Assembly (NCBI GenBank): GCA_945919075.1
Contig: CAMEIX010000015.1
Location: 1 to 64,000 of the forward strand
Length of the DNA stretch: 64,000 bases
Direction: 5' to 3'
DNA from: an uncultured Lachnospiraceae bacterium
Lineage (GTDB): Bacteria > Bacillota > Clostridia > Lachnospirales > Lachnospiraceae
Positions 23,867 through 32,979 of the stretch are shown piece by piece. The notes below the pieces were generated by a model. That model had not been told where the DNA came from. It saw only the letters and a program-made list of their open reading frames with translations, and did not search any database. Position numbers and translations under genes: made by a program. Within the stretch, counting starts at the first letter, position 1; every line of letters begins with the position of its first letter.

Positions 23867-24902
23867 AAAACAGATTTTTATTCCTTTGGCAGCACTGATT
23901 GTGCTTGCACTTTTTAACTTAATTATGGATCCCTCCTTCTTCAAAATCACAATGGGATTAAACAGTGAGGGATATCAGGTATTATCCGGTCCCCTGATTA
24001 CCATTTTGGACAGTGGTTCCGAACTTGCTATTTTAGCAATCGGTATGACTTTGGTTACAGCAGCCAGTGGGGGACAGGATATTTCCGTAGGTGCAGCAGT
24101 AGCAATCGCAGGTTCTGTAATGCTTAGAGTCCTTTGTGGTACAGAGGCAAGCGTGTCCGAATTAAAAGCTCCGGTAATCGTAGCTTTCTTAATTGCATGT
24201 GTAGTTGCGATGCTCTTTGGAGCATTTAACGGTATACTTGTAGCTTACTTTAGGATTCAGCCCATGATTGCAACCTTGATTTTATTTACAGCAGGTCGTT
24301 CTATTGCAGCCTGGATTAACAACAACAGATTGCCAAATATCAGCAATCAGGCATTTACCTATTATGGTGGCTTTATCCCCGGAATTCCTATTCCTACGCC
24401 ATTCATCATTGCGGTTGCCTGTATGATTGTAATCGCACTTGTTATGAAGTTTACAACACTTGGACTTTACACTCAGTCTGTAGGTATTAATGAGCATTCT
24501 TCCAAATTGAATGGTCTTAATCCTGCAGTAATCAAGTTGATCAGTTTTGTTATTTTAGGGCTTTGCGTAGCGGTAGTTGCTTTGATTAAAGTAAGCCGTG
24601 TTTCTTCTATCAACTATTCCGTTATAGCAAAGGATATCGAAATGGATGCCATTCTTGCGGTCGCTCTTGGCGGTAATGCATTAAGTGGCGGTAAATTTAA
24701 TATGGCAGCTTCAATTTTAGGTGCGTACGTAATTCAGTTCTTAACTACAACCCTTTACAAATTTAAGGTTCGTTCTGATGCGCTTCCCGCTTATAAAGCA
24801 GTGGTGGTTATTTTGTTGGTAGTCTTAAGTGCTCCCATTGTCAGAAAGAAACTTTCCGAACTAGCAAAGAAATTGAAACCCGCAAAAAAGGAGGTTGCAT
24901 AA
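23856..24902 (+). CDS. Sugar ABC transporter permease 1
   Basis: This 348-residue membrane protein of the ribose/galactofuranose permease family (BPD_transp_2) has about eight to ten hydrophobic helices. The family hallmark follows the third helix (LVTAASGGQDISVGAAVAIA). The loop FTTLGLYTQSVGINEHSSKLNGL is the ATPase-coupling region. It pairs with the second permease to form the channel, as YtfT pairs with YjfF. It overlaps the ATPase gene by 11 bases and ends one base-pair step before the next start, so the three are tightly coupled. Confidence 0.92.
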   Translation: MQNKKQIFIPLAALIVLALFNLIMDPSFFKITMGLNSEGYQVLSGPLITILDSGSELAILAIGMTLVTAASGGQDISVGAAVAIAGSVMLRVLCGTEASVSELKAPVIVAFLIACVVAMLFGAFNGILVAYFRIQPMIATLILFTAGRSIAAWINNNRLPNISNQAFTYYGGFIPGIPIPTPFIIAVACMIVIALVMKFTTLGLYTQSVGINEHSSKLNGLNPAVIKLISFVILGLCVAVVALIKVSRVSSINYSVIAKDIEMDAILAVALGGNALSGGKFNMAASILGAYVIQFLTTTLYKFKVRSDALPAYKAVVVILLVVLSAPIVRKKLSELAKKLKPAKKEVA

Positions 24903-25937
24903 ATGAAAAATAAAACCTCACAGAACAAATTTAAGAATTTATCAGATACTAGTTTGTTACTTACCATCACAATCATTGTTTTCTTTGTAATGTATATTGG
25001 CGCCATTATTTTTCAGGGATCAGGCTTCTTAAAAGCACAGACTTTCTTTGACATCTTAAATGACCAGGCGGCACTGATTATTGTAGCATGTGGCATGAGT
25101 CTGGTTATGATTACCGGAGGAATTGATATTTCCGTAGGTGGTGTAGTTGCCTTAGTGAGTATGAGTTGTGCAGTAGGGTTGGATTACAAAGGAATGAATA
25201 TATTTCAGGCAATCCTGCTTGCACTTGGTATTGGCCTGGCCTTTGGTCTTGTACAGGGATTTTTGGTAGCTTATCTCGAAATCCAGCCCTTTATTGTAAC
25301 CCTTGCAGGTATGTTCTTTGCTCGTGGTATGACCACCATTGTACATACCGATCCTTTTAACGTTGCAAATGAGAGTCTTGTAAAATTAAAAGATACAAGA
25401 ATTCATGTTCCTTTTATGGGATATGTAAATAAAGTTGGAAATTATGTTCCTGCTTATATCGAAATTGGCGTGATCGTAGCATTACTTGTTGTTGCAATTA
25501 CTTTTGTGGCTTTAAGATGGACCAAGGTTGGGCGTCACTTCTATGCAGTAGGCGGAAACAGACAGAGTGCCATTATGTTAGGAATCAATGCCAAAAGAAC
25601 GGTATTCCTTTCCCATATCATCTGTGGATTGTTTGCCGGAGTGGCAGGCTTTGTATATTTCTTACACGTAGGTTCAGGTTCCCCTTCCCATGCAGCAGGT
25701 ATGGAAATGGATGCCATTGCATCTTCCATCATTGGCGGTACCATGCTTACCGGCGGTGTAGGAAACGTGATAGGTTCCTTCTTTGGTGTCCTTTCCCTAA
25801 ATACCATTAAGAAGATTGTAAGCAGTGCAGGTCTTGGCGATGCATGGTGGACGGGAATTACCACCGCAGCAATGCTTTGTTTATTCCTTGTCGTACAGAG
25901 TGTAGTTATGGCAAGAAAAAGAAATGCAGAACAATAA
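24903..25937 (+). CDS. Sugar ABC transporter permease 2
   Basis: This 344-residue protein is the second membrane subunit. It shows the same SLVMITGGIDISVGGVVALV hallmark and a coupling loop GRHFYAVGGNRQSAIMLGI. Its start codon immediately follows the stop of permease 1. The heteromeric permease pair is characteristic of YtfT/YjfF-type importers of furanose sugars; an arabinofuranose preference is possible but not demonstrable from sequence. Confidence 0.92.
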   Translation: MKNKTSQNKFKNLSDTSLLLTITIIVFFVMYIGAIIFQGSGFLKAQTFFDILNDQAALIIVACGMSLVMITGGIDISVGGVVALVSMSCAVGLDYKGMNIFQAILLALGIGLAFGLVQGFLVAYLEIQPFIVTLAGMFFARGMTTIVHTDPFNVANESLVKLKDTRIHVPFMGYVNKVGNYVPAYIEIGVIVALLVVAITFVALRWTKVGRHFYAVGGNRQSAIMLGINAKRTVFLSHIICGLFAGVAGFVYFLHVGSGSPSHAAGMEMDAIASSIIGGTMLTGGVGNVIGSFFGVLSLNTIKKIVSSAGLGDAWWTGITTAAMLCLFLVVQSVVMARKRNAEQ

Positions 25938-25955
25938 CTATCCGGAGGATTAAAG

Positions 25956-27443
25956 ATGAAGAATTATCAGTTTTGGTTTTGTACCGGTTCCCAGGACCTT
26001 TATGGGGATGAGTGTCTAAGAAAGGTTGCGGATCACTCTGCAAAAATTGTGGAGGGGCTGAATGCATCCGGTCATCTACCCTTTGAAGTAATATTAAAGC
26101 CTACTTTAATCAGTCAGGCTTCTATTCGGAAGACTTTCAACGATGCAAACAACAATCCGGATTGCGCGGGTGTTATTACCTGGATGCATACATTTTCCCC
26201 TGCCAAAATGTGGATTTTGGGGCTGAAGGAATTTAAGAAACCTCTGTGCCATCTGCACACCCAGTTTAATGAGGCACTTCCCTACGGAACCATTGATATG
26301 GATTTTATGAATGAAAACCAGTCTGCCCATGGGGACAGAGAGTATGGACATATCGTATCACGCATGGGAATTGAAAGAAAAATCATTGTGGGACATTGGG
26401 CAAATGAGGGCATTCAGAAACAACTCGGTTCCTGGATGAGGACTGCCATTGGTATCATTGAATCTTCCCATATCCGTGTATGCCGTTTTGGTGACAACAT
26501 GAACAATGTAGCGGTAACAGAGGGGGACAAGGTAGAGGCACAGATTAAATTTGGCTGGGAGATTGATCATTATTGTGTAAATGATCTGGTGGAATATGTA
26601 GATACAGTAAACGATGGTGATGTAAATGCTTTAGTAGAGGAGTATTACAGCAAATACAAAATCCTCAACGAGGGAAGGAACCCGGAAGAATTCAGGCGCC
26701 ATGTAGCGGTACAGGCAAGGCAGGAGATCGGAATTGAAAAATTCTTAAAGGAGAATGATTATCATGCCGTAGTAACTCATTTTGGCATGTTGGGAGGATT
26801 AGAGCAGTTGCCGGGCCTTTCTATTCAGAGACTGATGGAAAAGGGCTATGGTTTCGGAGCAGAAGGAGACTGGAAGGTTGCTGCCATGGTCCGTTTAATG
26901 AAACTTATGACAGCCGGTATCAAAGATGCAAAGGGGACTTCCATGATGGAAGATTACACCAACCATCTGGTTCCCGGAGAGGAAGGAATTCTACAGGCCC
27001 ATATGCTGGAGGTTTGTCCTTCCGTTGCGGATGGTGAAATCGGCATTAAGGTATGCCCGCTGTCTATGGGTAACAGGGAAGATCCCGCAAGACTGGTCTT
27101 TACATCCAAAGAAGGACCGGGTATTGCCTGCTCGTTAGTTGATCTGGGCACGAGATTTCGCCTGATTATCAATGCAGTGGATTGTAAGAAGGTAAAAGAA
27201 CCCATGCCGAAGCTCCCCGTAGGTACTGCATTCTGGACTCCCAGACCCTCTCTTCAGGTGGGAACAACTGCCTGGATTTTGGCGGGAGGTGCCCATCATA
27301 CTGCATTTACCTATGACTTGTCCGTAGAACAAATGGTGGATTGGGCAGATGCCATGGGTATCGAGAGTCTGGTCATTGATGAAAAGACCGACATCCGCAG
27401 CTTTAAGAATGAACTTAAGTGGAATGAGGCATTCTACGGATAG
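25956..27443 (+). CDS. araA: L-arabinose isomerase
   Basis: This 495-residue enzyme converts L-arabinose to L-ribulose in the cytoplasm using Mn2+. It is full length. Conserved segments include the opening FWFCTGSQDLYG, the MHTFSPAKMWI substrate loop, LHTQFNEALP, GFGAEGDWKVAAMVR and MMEDYTNHL around the metal-binding Glu/His residues, and the C-terminal GGAHHTAF with the last metal His. It follows the permeases by 18 bases with a CCGGAGGATT ribosome binding site, so transport and catabolism are one operon. Confidence 0.97.
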   Translation: MKNYQFWFCTGSQDLYGDECLRKVADHSAKIVEGLNASGHLPFEVILKPTLISQASIRKTFNDANNNPDCAGVITWMHTFSPAKMWILGLKEFKKPLCHLHTQFNEALPYGTIDMDFMNENQSAHGDREYGHIVSRMGIERKIIVGHWANEGIQKQLGSWMRTAIGIIESSHIRVCRFGDNMNNVAVTEGDKVEAQIKFGWEIDHYCVNDLVEYVDTVNDGDVNALVEEYYSKYKILNEGRNPEEFRRHVAVQARQEIGIEKFLKENDYHAVVTHFGMLGGLEQLPGLSIQRLMEKGYGFGAEGDWKVAAMVRLMKLMTAGIKDAKGTSMMEDYTNHLVPGEEGILQAHMLEVCPSVADGEIGIKVCPLSMGNREDPARLVFTSKEGPGIACSLVDLGTRFRLIINAVDCKKVKEPMPKLPVGTAFWTPRPSLQVGTTAWILAGGAHHTAFTYDLSVEQMVDWADAMGIESLVIDEKTDIRSFKNELKWNEAFYG

Positions 27444-27470
27444 AATCGGAACAAGTAAAGGAGAGTTTAC

Positions 27471-29063
27471 ATGGAAATCAAAGAATATATAGAGAGCGGT
27501 AAAGCCATTCTCGGGATTGAATTCGGTTCTACCAGAATAAAAGCGGTTGTAATTGATGATAAGGGCAATGTGCTTGCTGGTGGCGGGCATGGATGGGAAA
27601 ACCGTTTCGAAGATGGTGTATGGACCTATACTTTGGAAGATATCTGGGGCGGTTTGCAGGACTGCTATCAGGATATGTTAAAGGATGTGAAGGAAAAATA
27701 CGGGGTGAGCGTGACTTCCTTTGCTTCCATTGGGTTTTCCGCAATGATGCATGGCTATCTTGCTTTCGACAAAGAGGGGGAACTTCTGGTTCCCTTCCGT
27801 ACCTGGCGTAATACCATTACGGAAGAGGCAGCAGGAATTTTAACCAATGAATTTCAGTATAATATCCCTCAAAGATGGAGTATTTCCCATTTGTATCAGG
27901 CAATTTTAAACCGGGAGGCACATGTGGACCAGGTTTCTTTCTTTACCACACTTGCCGGATATGTACACTGGAAACTGACCGGACAAAAGGTGCTGGGAGT
28001 GGGGGATGCTTCCGGCATGTTCCCGATTGATACGAAAACCGGAAATTATGATACATCCATGCTTAATAAGTTTGATGCATTGGTAGCGGACCGGAAATTT
28101 ACCTGGAAACTTTCTGATATTCTCCCCAAAGTATTATCTGCGGGAGAGCCGGCAGGTACCCTGACAGAAGAGGGTGCAAAATTATTGGATATTACCGGAA
28201 CCTTAAAGGCAGGAATTTCCCTTTGTCCTCCCGAGGGGGATGCCGGAACCGGTATGGTGGCTACCAACAGTGTATCGGTAAGAACCGGTAATATTTCCGC
28301 GGGCACCAGTGTTTTTGCCATGGTGGTTTTGGAGAAGGAACTTTCCAAAGTATATCCGGAAATCGACCTGGTAACGACACCGGACGGTGCACTTGTTGGA
28401 ATGGTTCACTGCAATAACTGTACCTCCGAAATCAATGCATGGGTAAATCTTTTTGAGGAATTTGCTGTGGCAAGCGGCATTTCCATGGATAAAAATCAAC
28501 TCTTTACCATGCTTTACGGCAAAGCACTGGAAGGCGACCCTGATTGCGGCGGATTATTATCCTATAACTATTTTTCCGGCGAACCGGTAACCGGTTTTGA
28601 TAAGGGTGCCATTGTATTTGCCAGAAGTCAGGAATCTAAGTTTACTCTGGCCAATGTAATGAGGATGCATTTGTATTCTGCGCTGGGTGCGCTAAAGACG
28701 GGGCTTGATCTGATGTTGAAGGAAGAGGGCGTCAAGGTGGATGCCATGCTCGGTCACGGCGGCTATTTTAAGACCAGGGGTGTGGGGCAGCAGATTGCAG
28801 CAGATGCCATCGATGCGCCCGTATCGGTTATGGAGACCGCAGGAGAAGGCGGCGCATGGGGAATTGCTGTGCTTGCTGCATTCATGGCAGGTAGGAAGGA
28901 TGGAGAAAAACTGCCTGCTTATCTGAATCACGTTATCTTTAAGGAGCAGCAGGCCGAAACGCTGTATCCCATTGCCGAAAATGTAGCCGGATTTGACAAG
29001 TTTATGAAATTGTATCATGATGGTCTTAGTATGGAAAAAGAGGCTACCGAAATTTTCGGATAG
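27471..29063 (+). CDS. araB: FGGY-family carbohydrate kinase, probable L-ribulokinase
   Basis: This 530-residue kinase has the two-domain FGGY/actin-like fold: ATP-binding loops [18 protein letters not shown] near the N-terminus and GISAGTS-like [16 protein letters not shown] in the middle, with the catalytic-base region [12 protein letters not shown]. Phosphorylating L-ribulose to L-ribulose-5-phosphate is the missing step between araA and araD, which flank it. The sequence is closer to xylulokinase-like FGGY proteins than to classical enterobacterial AraB as I recall them, so the symbol is assigned by operon position. AAAGGAGAG precedes the ATG. Confidence 0.85.
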   Translation: MEIKEYIESGKAILGIEFGSTRIKAVVIDDKGNVLAGGGHGWENRFEDGVWTYTLEDIWGGLQDCYQDMLKDVKEKYGVSVTSFASIGFSAMMHGYLAFDKEGELLVPFRTWRNTITEEAAGILTNEFQYNIPQRWSISHLYQAILNREAHVDQVSFFTTLAGYVHWKLTGQKVLGVGDASGMFPIDTKTGNYDTSMLNKFDALVADRKFTWKLSDILPKVLSAGEPAGTLTEEGAKLLDITGTLKAGISLCPPEGDAGTGMVATNSVSVRTGNISAGTSVFAMVVLEKELSKVYPEIDLVTTPDGALVGMVHCNNCTSEINAWVNLFEEFAVASGISMDKNQLFTMLYGKALEGDPDCGGLLSYNYFSGEPVTGFDKGAIVFARSQESKFTLANVMRMHLYSALGALKTGLDLMLKEEGVKVDAMLGHGGYFKTRGVGQQIAADAIDAPVSVMETAGEGGAWGIAVLAAFMAGRKDGEKLPAYLNHVIFKEQQAETLYPIAENVAGFDKFMKLYHDGLSMEKEATEIFG

Positions 29064-29118
29064 AACGGAAAGGTTTCAGCGACTTTTGAAATAGAACATG
29101 ATCCAAAGGAGAACGGAA

Positions 29119-29817
29119 ATGTTAGAAGAACTTAAAAAAGTAGTCTACGAAGCAAATATGCTTCTGCCTAAATATGGACTGGTTACTTTTACCTGGGGAA
29201 ATGTAAGTGCAATAGACCGCGAAAAGGGGCTTTTTGTAATCAAACCCAGTGGCGTGGATTATGAAAAAATGACACCGGAAGATATGGTGGTGATGGATCT
29301 TAACGGCAATAAGGTGGAAGGAAGATTAAACCCTTCTTCTGATACGGCAACCCATCTGGAGCTGTATAAGGCGTTTCCGGAAATCGGAGGCGTGGTACAT
29401 ACCCATTCCTCCTACGCAACCAGTTGGGCTCAAAGCGGCAGAAGCATTCCCTGTTACGGAACCACGCATGCGGATTATTTTTATGGGGAGATTCCCTGTG
29501 TAAGATGCCTGACCAAGGAAGAAATCGAGGATGCGTATGAGGCAAACACCGGTCATCTGATTGTGAAGGAATTTAAGCGTATGGCAAAAGATCCGGTGGC
29601 AGTTCCCGCTGTCCTTTGCAAAAATCACGGACCATTTGCATGGGGGAAGGATGCCCACGAAGCGGTACATAATGCAGTAGTACTTGAGGAAGTTGCCAAG
29701 ATGGCCTATCGCACGGAGTTAATCAACCGGGATGCAAAACCGGCGCCGGATGAACTGCAGGATAAACATTATTATCGAAAACATGGTGCAAATGCTTATT
29801 ATGGACAGAAAGAGTAA
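29119..29817 (+). CDS. araD: L-ribulose-5-phosphate 4-epimerase
   Basis: This protein of about 232 residues is a class II aldolase-fold epimerase that turns L-ribulose-5-phosphate into D-xylulose-5-phosphate for the pentose phosphate pathway. The start is ATG 29119, which has AAAGGAGAACGG before it; the frame extends to 29098. Zn ligands are the His pair in VVHTHSSYA and the later His of the family's third position, with TWGNVSA and KPSGVDY forming the phosphate site. HADYF and the C-terminal [10 protein letters not shown] are family signatures. It is the last gene of the arabinose operon, followed by a terminator. Confidence 0.95.
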   Translation: MLEELKKVVYEANMLLPKYGLVTFTWGNVSAIDREKGLFVIKPSGVDYEKMTPEDMVVMDLNGNKVEGRLNPSSDTATHLELYKAFPEIGGVVHTHSSYATSWAQSGRSIPCYGTTHADYFYGEIPCVRCLTKEEIEDAYEANTGHLIVKEFKRMAKDPVAVPAVLCKNHGPFAWGKDAHEAVHNAVVLEEVAKMAYRTELINRDAKPAPDELQDKHYYRKHGANAYYGQKE

Positions 29818-29842
29818 AATATAATATAATGGTAAAAAATAG

Positions 29843-29869
29843 AAAGTTTGGTGAAAAGCCAAACTTTTT
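29843..29869 (+). terminator. Terminator of the arabinose operon
   Basis: AAAGTTTGG (29843-29851) and CCAAACTTT (29859-29867) form a perfect nine-base stem with a seven-base loop, running into a T-rich tail. It lies about 25 bases after the araD stop. Confidence 0.85.
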
Positions 29870-30009
29870 ATTTTATATAAACCGCATATTTAGGGCGTTT
29901 TGGGGCATGTAAACTGCCGGTTGACAAAAATACAACCCGAATTTGTTGTGTTTTGTGAGCCGGATTGTTAGGATTGGAACATCCAAAGACCAATCATTTG
30001 GGAGGATTC

Positions 30010-30792
30010 ATGACAGTAGGTCAAAGAATACAGGAACTTCGAAAAAATAAATACTTATCGCAGGAAGAGATGGCAGAGCAGCTTGAAGTAAGTAAACAAT
30101 CCATTTCCAAATGGGAGCTGGACAAAGCAGTTCCCGGCATAGACAAAATTATCAGGATGTGTGAATTGTATGGGGTGACCTCGGATTATCTGCTGATGGG
30201 GAAAGAAAACACTGCTTCAGCAGAGAGCCAGCGGACGGAAGAGAGCCAGCGGACGGAAGAGAGTCAGCAGACGGTAGAGAGTCAGTCATTAGAGAGTCAG
30301 CCGGATGGCTGTGAAGATAGGGTTGTTCATGCAGAAGGCGCGAATTACGAAGGCTCACATAAGAAGGAATTGAAGAACTTATATCTCGTGCTTGGCATAT
30401 TATGTGTTGTTATATCCGGATTCTTTCTGATTGTATTTGCAAAATTTGCAATTCACTATATCGGTTTTTCCAAAGGTACACAGCAGGATGTTATTTTAGT
30501 GGATCGGATATACCGGCAGCAGACAGAGGCAGATGTCTCTTATTGGGGAGACGACAATACTTTCTATACCAAAAGAGTTCTGCTGGATACGAACGGGGTG
30601 AATGAGGGGGATTGGATTTTTGGATACCGGAATGACAGGAACGAGATTTATTTCCCTTATAAGAAAGAGCCTCTTGTAATGATTGTTCTGTTTTCCGTGT
30701 TATTTATGGTGGTAGCGGTTCTTTGTATCATCCGTTATGCACGCATTGGGAAGAGGGAGAAAGAAGATGGAAAAAAGCAATCTGAAAATTAA
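30010..30792 (+). CDS. Membrane-bound XRE-family regulator
   Basis: This protein of about 260 residues starts at ATG 30010 after TTGGGAGGATTC; a longer TTG frame begins at 29965. Residues about 5-58 form a Cro/C1-type helix-turn-helix (LSQEEMAEQLEVSKQSISKW). A Glu/Ser/Gln repeat linker follows, then two hydrophobic helices around residues 125-150 and 215-240 with an extracytoplasmic segment between them. This is the layout of membrane-tethered XRE regulators of Clostridia. It overlaps the next gene by 26 bases and leads an operon of envelope proteins, which it may control in response to an outside signal. Confidence 0.82.
   Translation: MTVGQRIQELRKNKYLSQEEMAEQLEVSKQSISKWELDKAVPGIDKIIRMCELYGVTSDYLLMGKENTASAESQRTEESQRTEESQQTVESQSLESQPDGCEDRVVHAEGANYEGSHKKELKNLYLVLGILCVVISGFFLIVFAKFAIHYIGFSKGTQQDVILVDRIYRQQTEADVSYWGDDNTFYTKRVLLDTNGVNEGDWIFGYRNDRNEIYFPYKKEPLVMIVLFSVLFMVVAVLCIIRYARIGKREKEDGKKQSEN
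30224..30300 (+). repeat. In-frame repeats encoding an ESQ-rich linker
   Basis: Fifteen-base units GAGAGCCAGCGGACG plus GAA variants are repeated four to five times, encoding ESQRTE-like units between the DNA-binding and membrane parts of the XRE protein. Tandem units of a multiple of three bases can change linker length without breaking the frame. Confidence 0.7.
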
Positions 30793-31936
30793 AGTTGTCA
30801 TTGGCGTTATGATAGGCTTAATTGTGGTACTTCTGGGTGTCATTCTCTATTTGCTTCTGGGGAAAAGTCCTGTGGATTCTGCGTCCCCTGCAAAGCCGGA
30901 CGATCCGGAACAGATAACTTCCATAGAGCTGGAAATACCGGGGAAAACAGCGGAAAAAAGTGAGCCGGGTACGGCGGATGAAAAAGTAGATATTACACAG
31001 GGAACATCCATCAATACAGGAGAAGCAAGAAACCTTGTAAAGGATGGTTTTGAGTTTATGATTCCCAATGATTACGGGGTAATCTTTTCTGATGAGATTG
31101 GGATTGTTGTTTATATGAGTGACATTTTCCAGGTGAAGCTTGCCGTGATTGCGGAAGATGAGGATACTTATGCATCCTATCGGGAGGAGCCTTCCGTACT
31201 TACCAAAAAGGCGATTGCGGCGGGAGCAGAGATTTTGCAGGAATGCAGGGTACAGGAGGTAAATGGACTTGAGGTATTCTGTTTCAAAATGGAGTTATCC
31301 GGAGATACCTGCGCCGTGTTTCGGACCAGACTGGATGAGGAACACAGTTTAGCCGGGCAGATGGTCCTCCAGTCCAAAGATCTTACGGAGAAAGATTATC
31401 TGCAGATTTTTGCGGGACTTGCACAGACTGCCCAAAAAACAGATAAGGCAGATACCACTTCAGAAGAATTCCGTCATGCAGAAGTGAAAATTGATGTGGG
31501 AACCGTTCGGGAACAGGCAACCATCGATACGGGGAAATTGAAAGTTACCTATAAGGTACCGGAAGGATTTTTCTGCACCATGGAAGAAACGTATAAGGAC
31601 GACAAGCTGGATTACTTCAGCGACTCCTATATGACCAATAACTACGACATGATTGATATTGTTGTCAGTAACTATGAGGGAGGGGCAAAAGCTCGCGTGG
31701 AACAGGATTTTTCTTTAGGAGGATGTGACATAAAGGAAATAGAAGTGGAAGGTCATTTGTTCTATGCTGTGGAGTCACTGGAAAATGATGGGGAGAAAAC
31801 TATACAGAAAATTTTAATTGCAAGTGATATTAATGCAGATGACTGGGTTTATGCAGTCAGACTTTTTTCAAGCAATCCCGAAGAACCACTTACCGTGGAA
31901 GATTTGCAGGACTTCCTGATTTATACGGTGAAGTAA
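30767..31936 (+). CDS. Membrane-anchored extracytoplasmic protein, unknown function
   Basis: This protein of about 389 residues starts at ATG 30767 after GGGAGAAAGAAG. A single N-terminal membrane helix (VVIGVMIGLIVVLLGVILYL) anchors a large outside domain. The outside part may hold two related lobes, beginning near DGFEFMIPNDYGVIF and KVTYKVPEGFFCTME, both followed by YxSDxYxT/N-like acidic segments. No enzyme motif is visible. It lies between the XRE regulator and the HELGH protease and probably belongs to the same operon. A surface binding or substrate role for the protease is possible, but I cannot name a family. Confidence 0.7.
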   Translation: MEKSNLKIKVVIGVMIGLIVVLLGVILYLLLGKSPVDSASPAKPDDPEQITSIELEIPGKTAEKSEPGTADEKVDITQGTSINTGEARNLVKDGFEFMIPNDYGVIFSDEIGIVVYMSDIFQVKLAVIAEDEDTYASYREEPSVLTKKAIAAGAEILQECRVQEVNGLEVFCFKMELSGDTCAVFRTRLDEEHSLAGQMVLQSKDLTEKDYLQIFAGLAQTAQKTDKADTTSEEFRHAEVKIDVGTVREQATIDTGKLKVTYKVPEGFFCTMEETYKDDKLDYFSDSYMTNNYDMIDIVVSNYEGGAKARVEQDFSLGGCDIKEIEVEGHLFYAVESLENDGEKTIQKILIASDINADDWVYAVRLFSSNPEEPLTVEDLQDFLIYTVK

Positions 31937-31943
31937 TGAGAAC

Positions 31944-32978
31944 ATGGCTATGAGGAAGAGAGATAAAATATGGATTTTATGTTTGTCACTTATTCTGGTT
32001 GTATTACTTTTGGGGATAACCATCATTCTCATGATACAGAACCGGACGGCTCATCAGGAGAAAGAGGACAATTGGAGCATTGAGTCACTGAAAAAAGGAC
32101 GCATTACTGCGATCGAACACAACAAACTCTACAGCGCCTGTATCAGGGATAAGAGTGCAGCAGAAGAGGAACTGGTTCTGTTTGGAGAAGAGCAGCGAGA
32201 AAAATATGATAATCCGAAAGTCAGTGCGATTGAAAAAAGGATGCAGGAAGAGTACCGGATTTTTGCGGTAAATCTGGGGGAAATGGATGAGGATACCGCA
32301 AAAGATGTGGAGCGGGCCTTTGCCTATATGTATGAACGTTATCCGGAGCTGTATGGAAAACTTACGAATGTAACCCTGGCGAATCCGGATGGTTTTTCCT
32401 CCGGGCATCTTGCCATTACGGAGATGAAGGAATATATTATTAATGGGGAGTATGCAGTTTGTCCTTTTGTAGTAAAGCATCAGATACTTCTTAGTGCATC
32501 GGCATTCTTAAAAAGAGAAGAACTCTTAAAGAAATGTGAAGAAAATGTGTTAAGCGGATATTGGCCGAAAGATGCGGACATTTCAGCTATTGTGGTGCAT
32601 GAACTGGGGCACCAGCTCCTAAATGCGTATGCCATGCAGGTTTTTGAATTTGAAGATATCTACTATATAACGGACCAGAACGATGCACAGTACGCAGCAT
32701 ATTTGACGGATTTTACAAAAATGAACCAGACCGTTCCGAAAGAAATTACAAAACAGGCTTTTGCAAGATGGAGAGAAGAGTATCCGGAAGAGGATTATGA
32801 GGCATTTTGTGCCTCCATATCCGGCTATGCCATGGGAATTCAGAAGGATGGAGGTATCTCCTATACGGAAACGGTTGCGGAAGCTATAACGGATGTTTAT
32901 TTACATGGAGATGCTGCGGCACCTGCCAGTAAAATGATAGAAGAAACATTAACAGAAAATTTAAGAAGAGGGAAGTAG
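31944..32978 (+). CDS. Membrane-anchored HELGH zinc metalloprotease-like protein
   Basis: This 344-residue protein has one N-terminal membrane helix (ILCLSLILVVLLLGITIILM) and an outside domain carrying VVHELGHQL (zinc-binding His219 and His223, catalytic Glu220). A downstream ETVAEAITDVYLHG segment offers the third Glu ligand, as in gluzincins. It would act outside the membrane on an unknown substrate. The gene follows its neighbour by seven bases and is followed after one base by the lipoprotein gene, so the three are surely co-expressed. Family membership beyond the zinc motif is not recognised. Confidence 0.72.
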   Translation: MAMRKRDKIWILCLSLILVVLLLGITIILMIQNRTAHQEKEDNWSIESLKKGRITAIEHNKLYSACIRDKSAAEEELVLFGEEQREKYDNPKVSAIEKRMQEEYRIFAVNLGEMDEDTAKDVERAFAYMYERYPELYGKLTNVTLANPDGFSSGHLAITEMKEYIINGEYAVCPFVVKHQILLSASAFLKREELLKKCEENVLSGYWPKDADISAIVVHELGHQLLNAYAMQVFEFEDIYYITDQNDAQYAAYLTDFTKMNQTVPKEITKQAFARWREEYPEEDYEAFCASISGYAMGIQKDGGISYTETVAEAITDVYLHGDAAAPASKMIEETLTENLRRGK

Positions 32979-32979
32979 A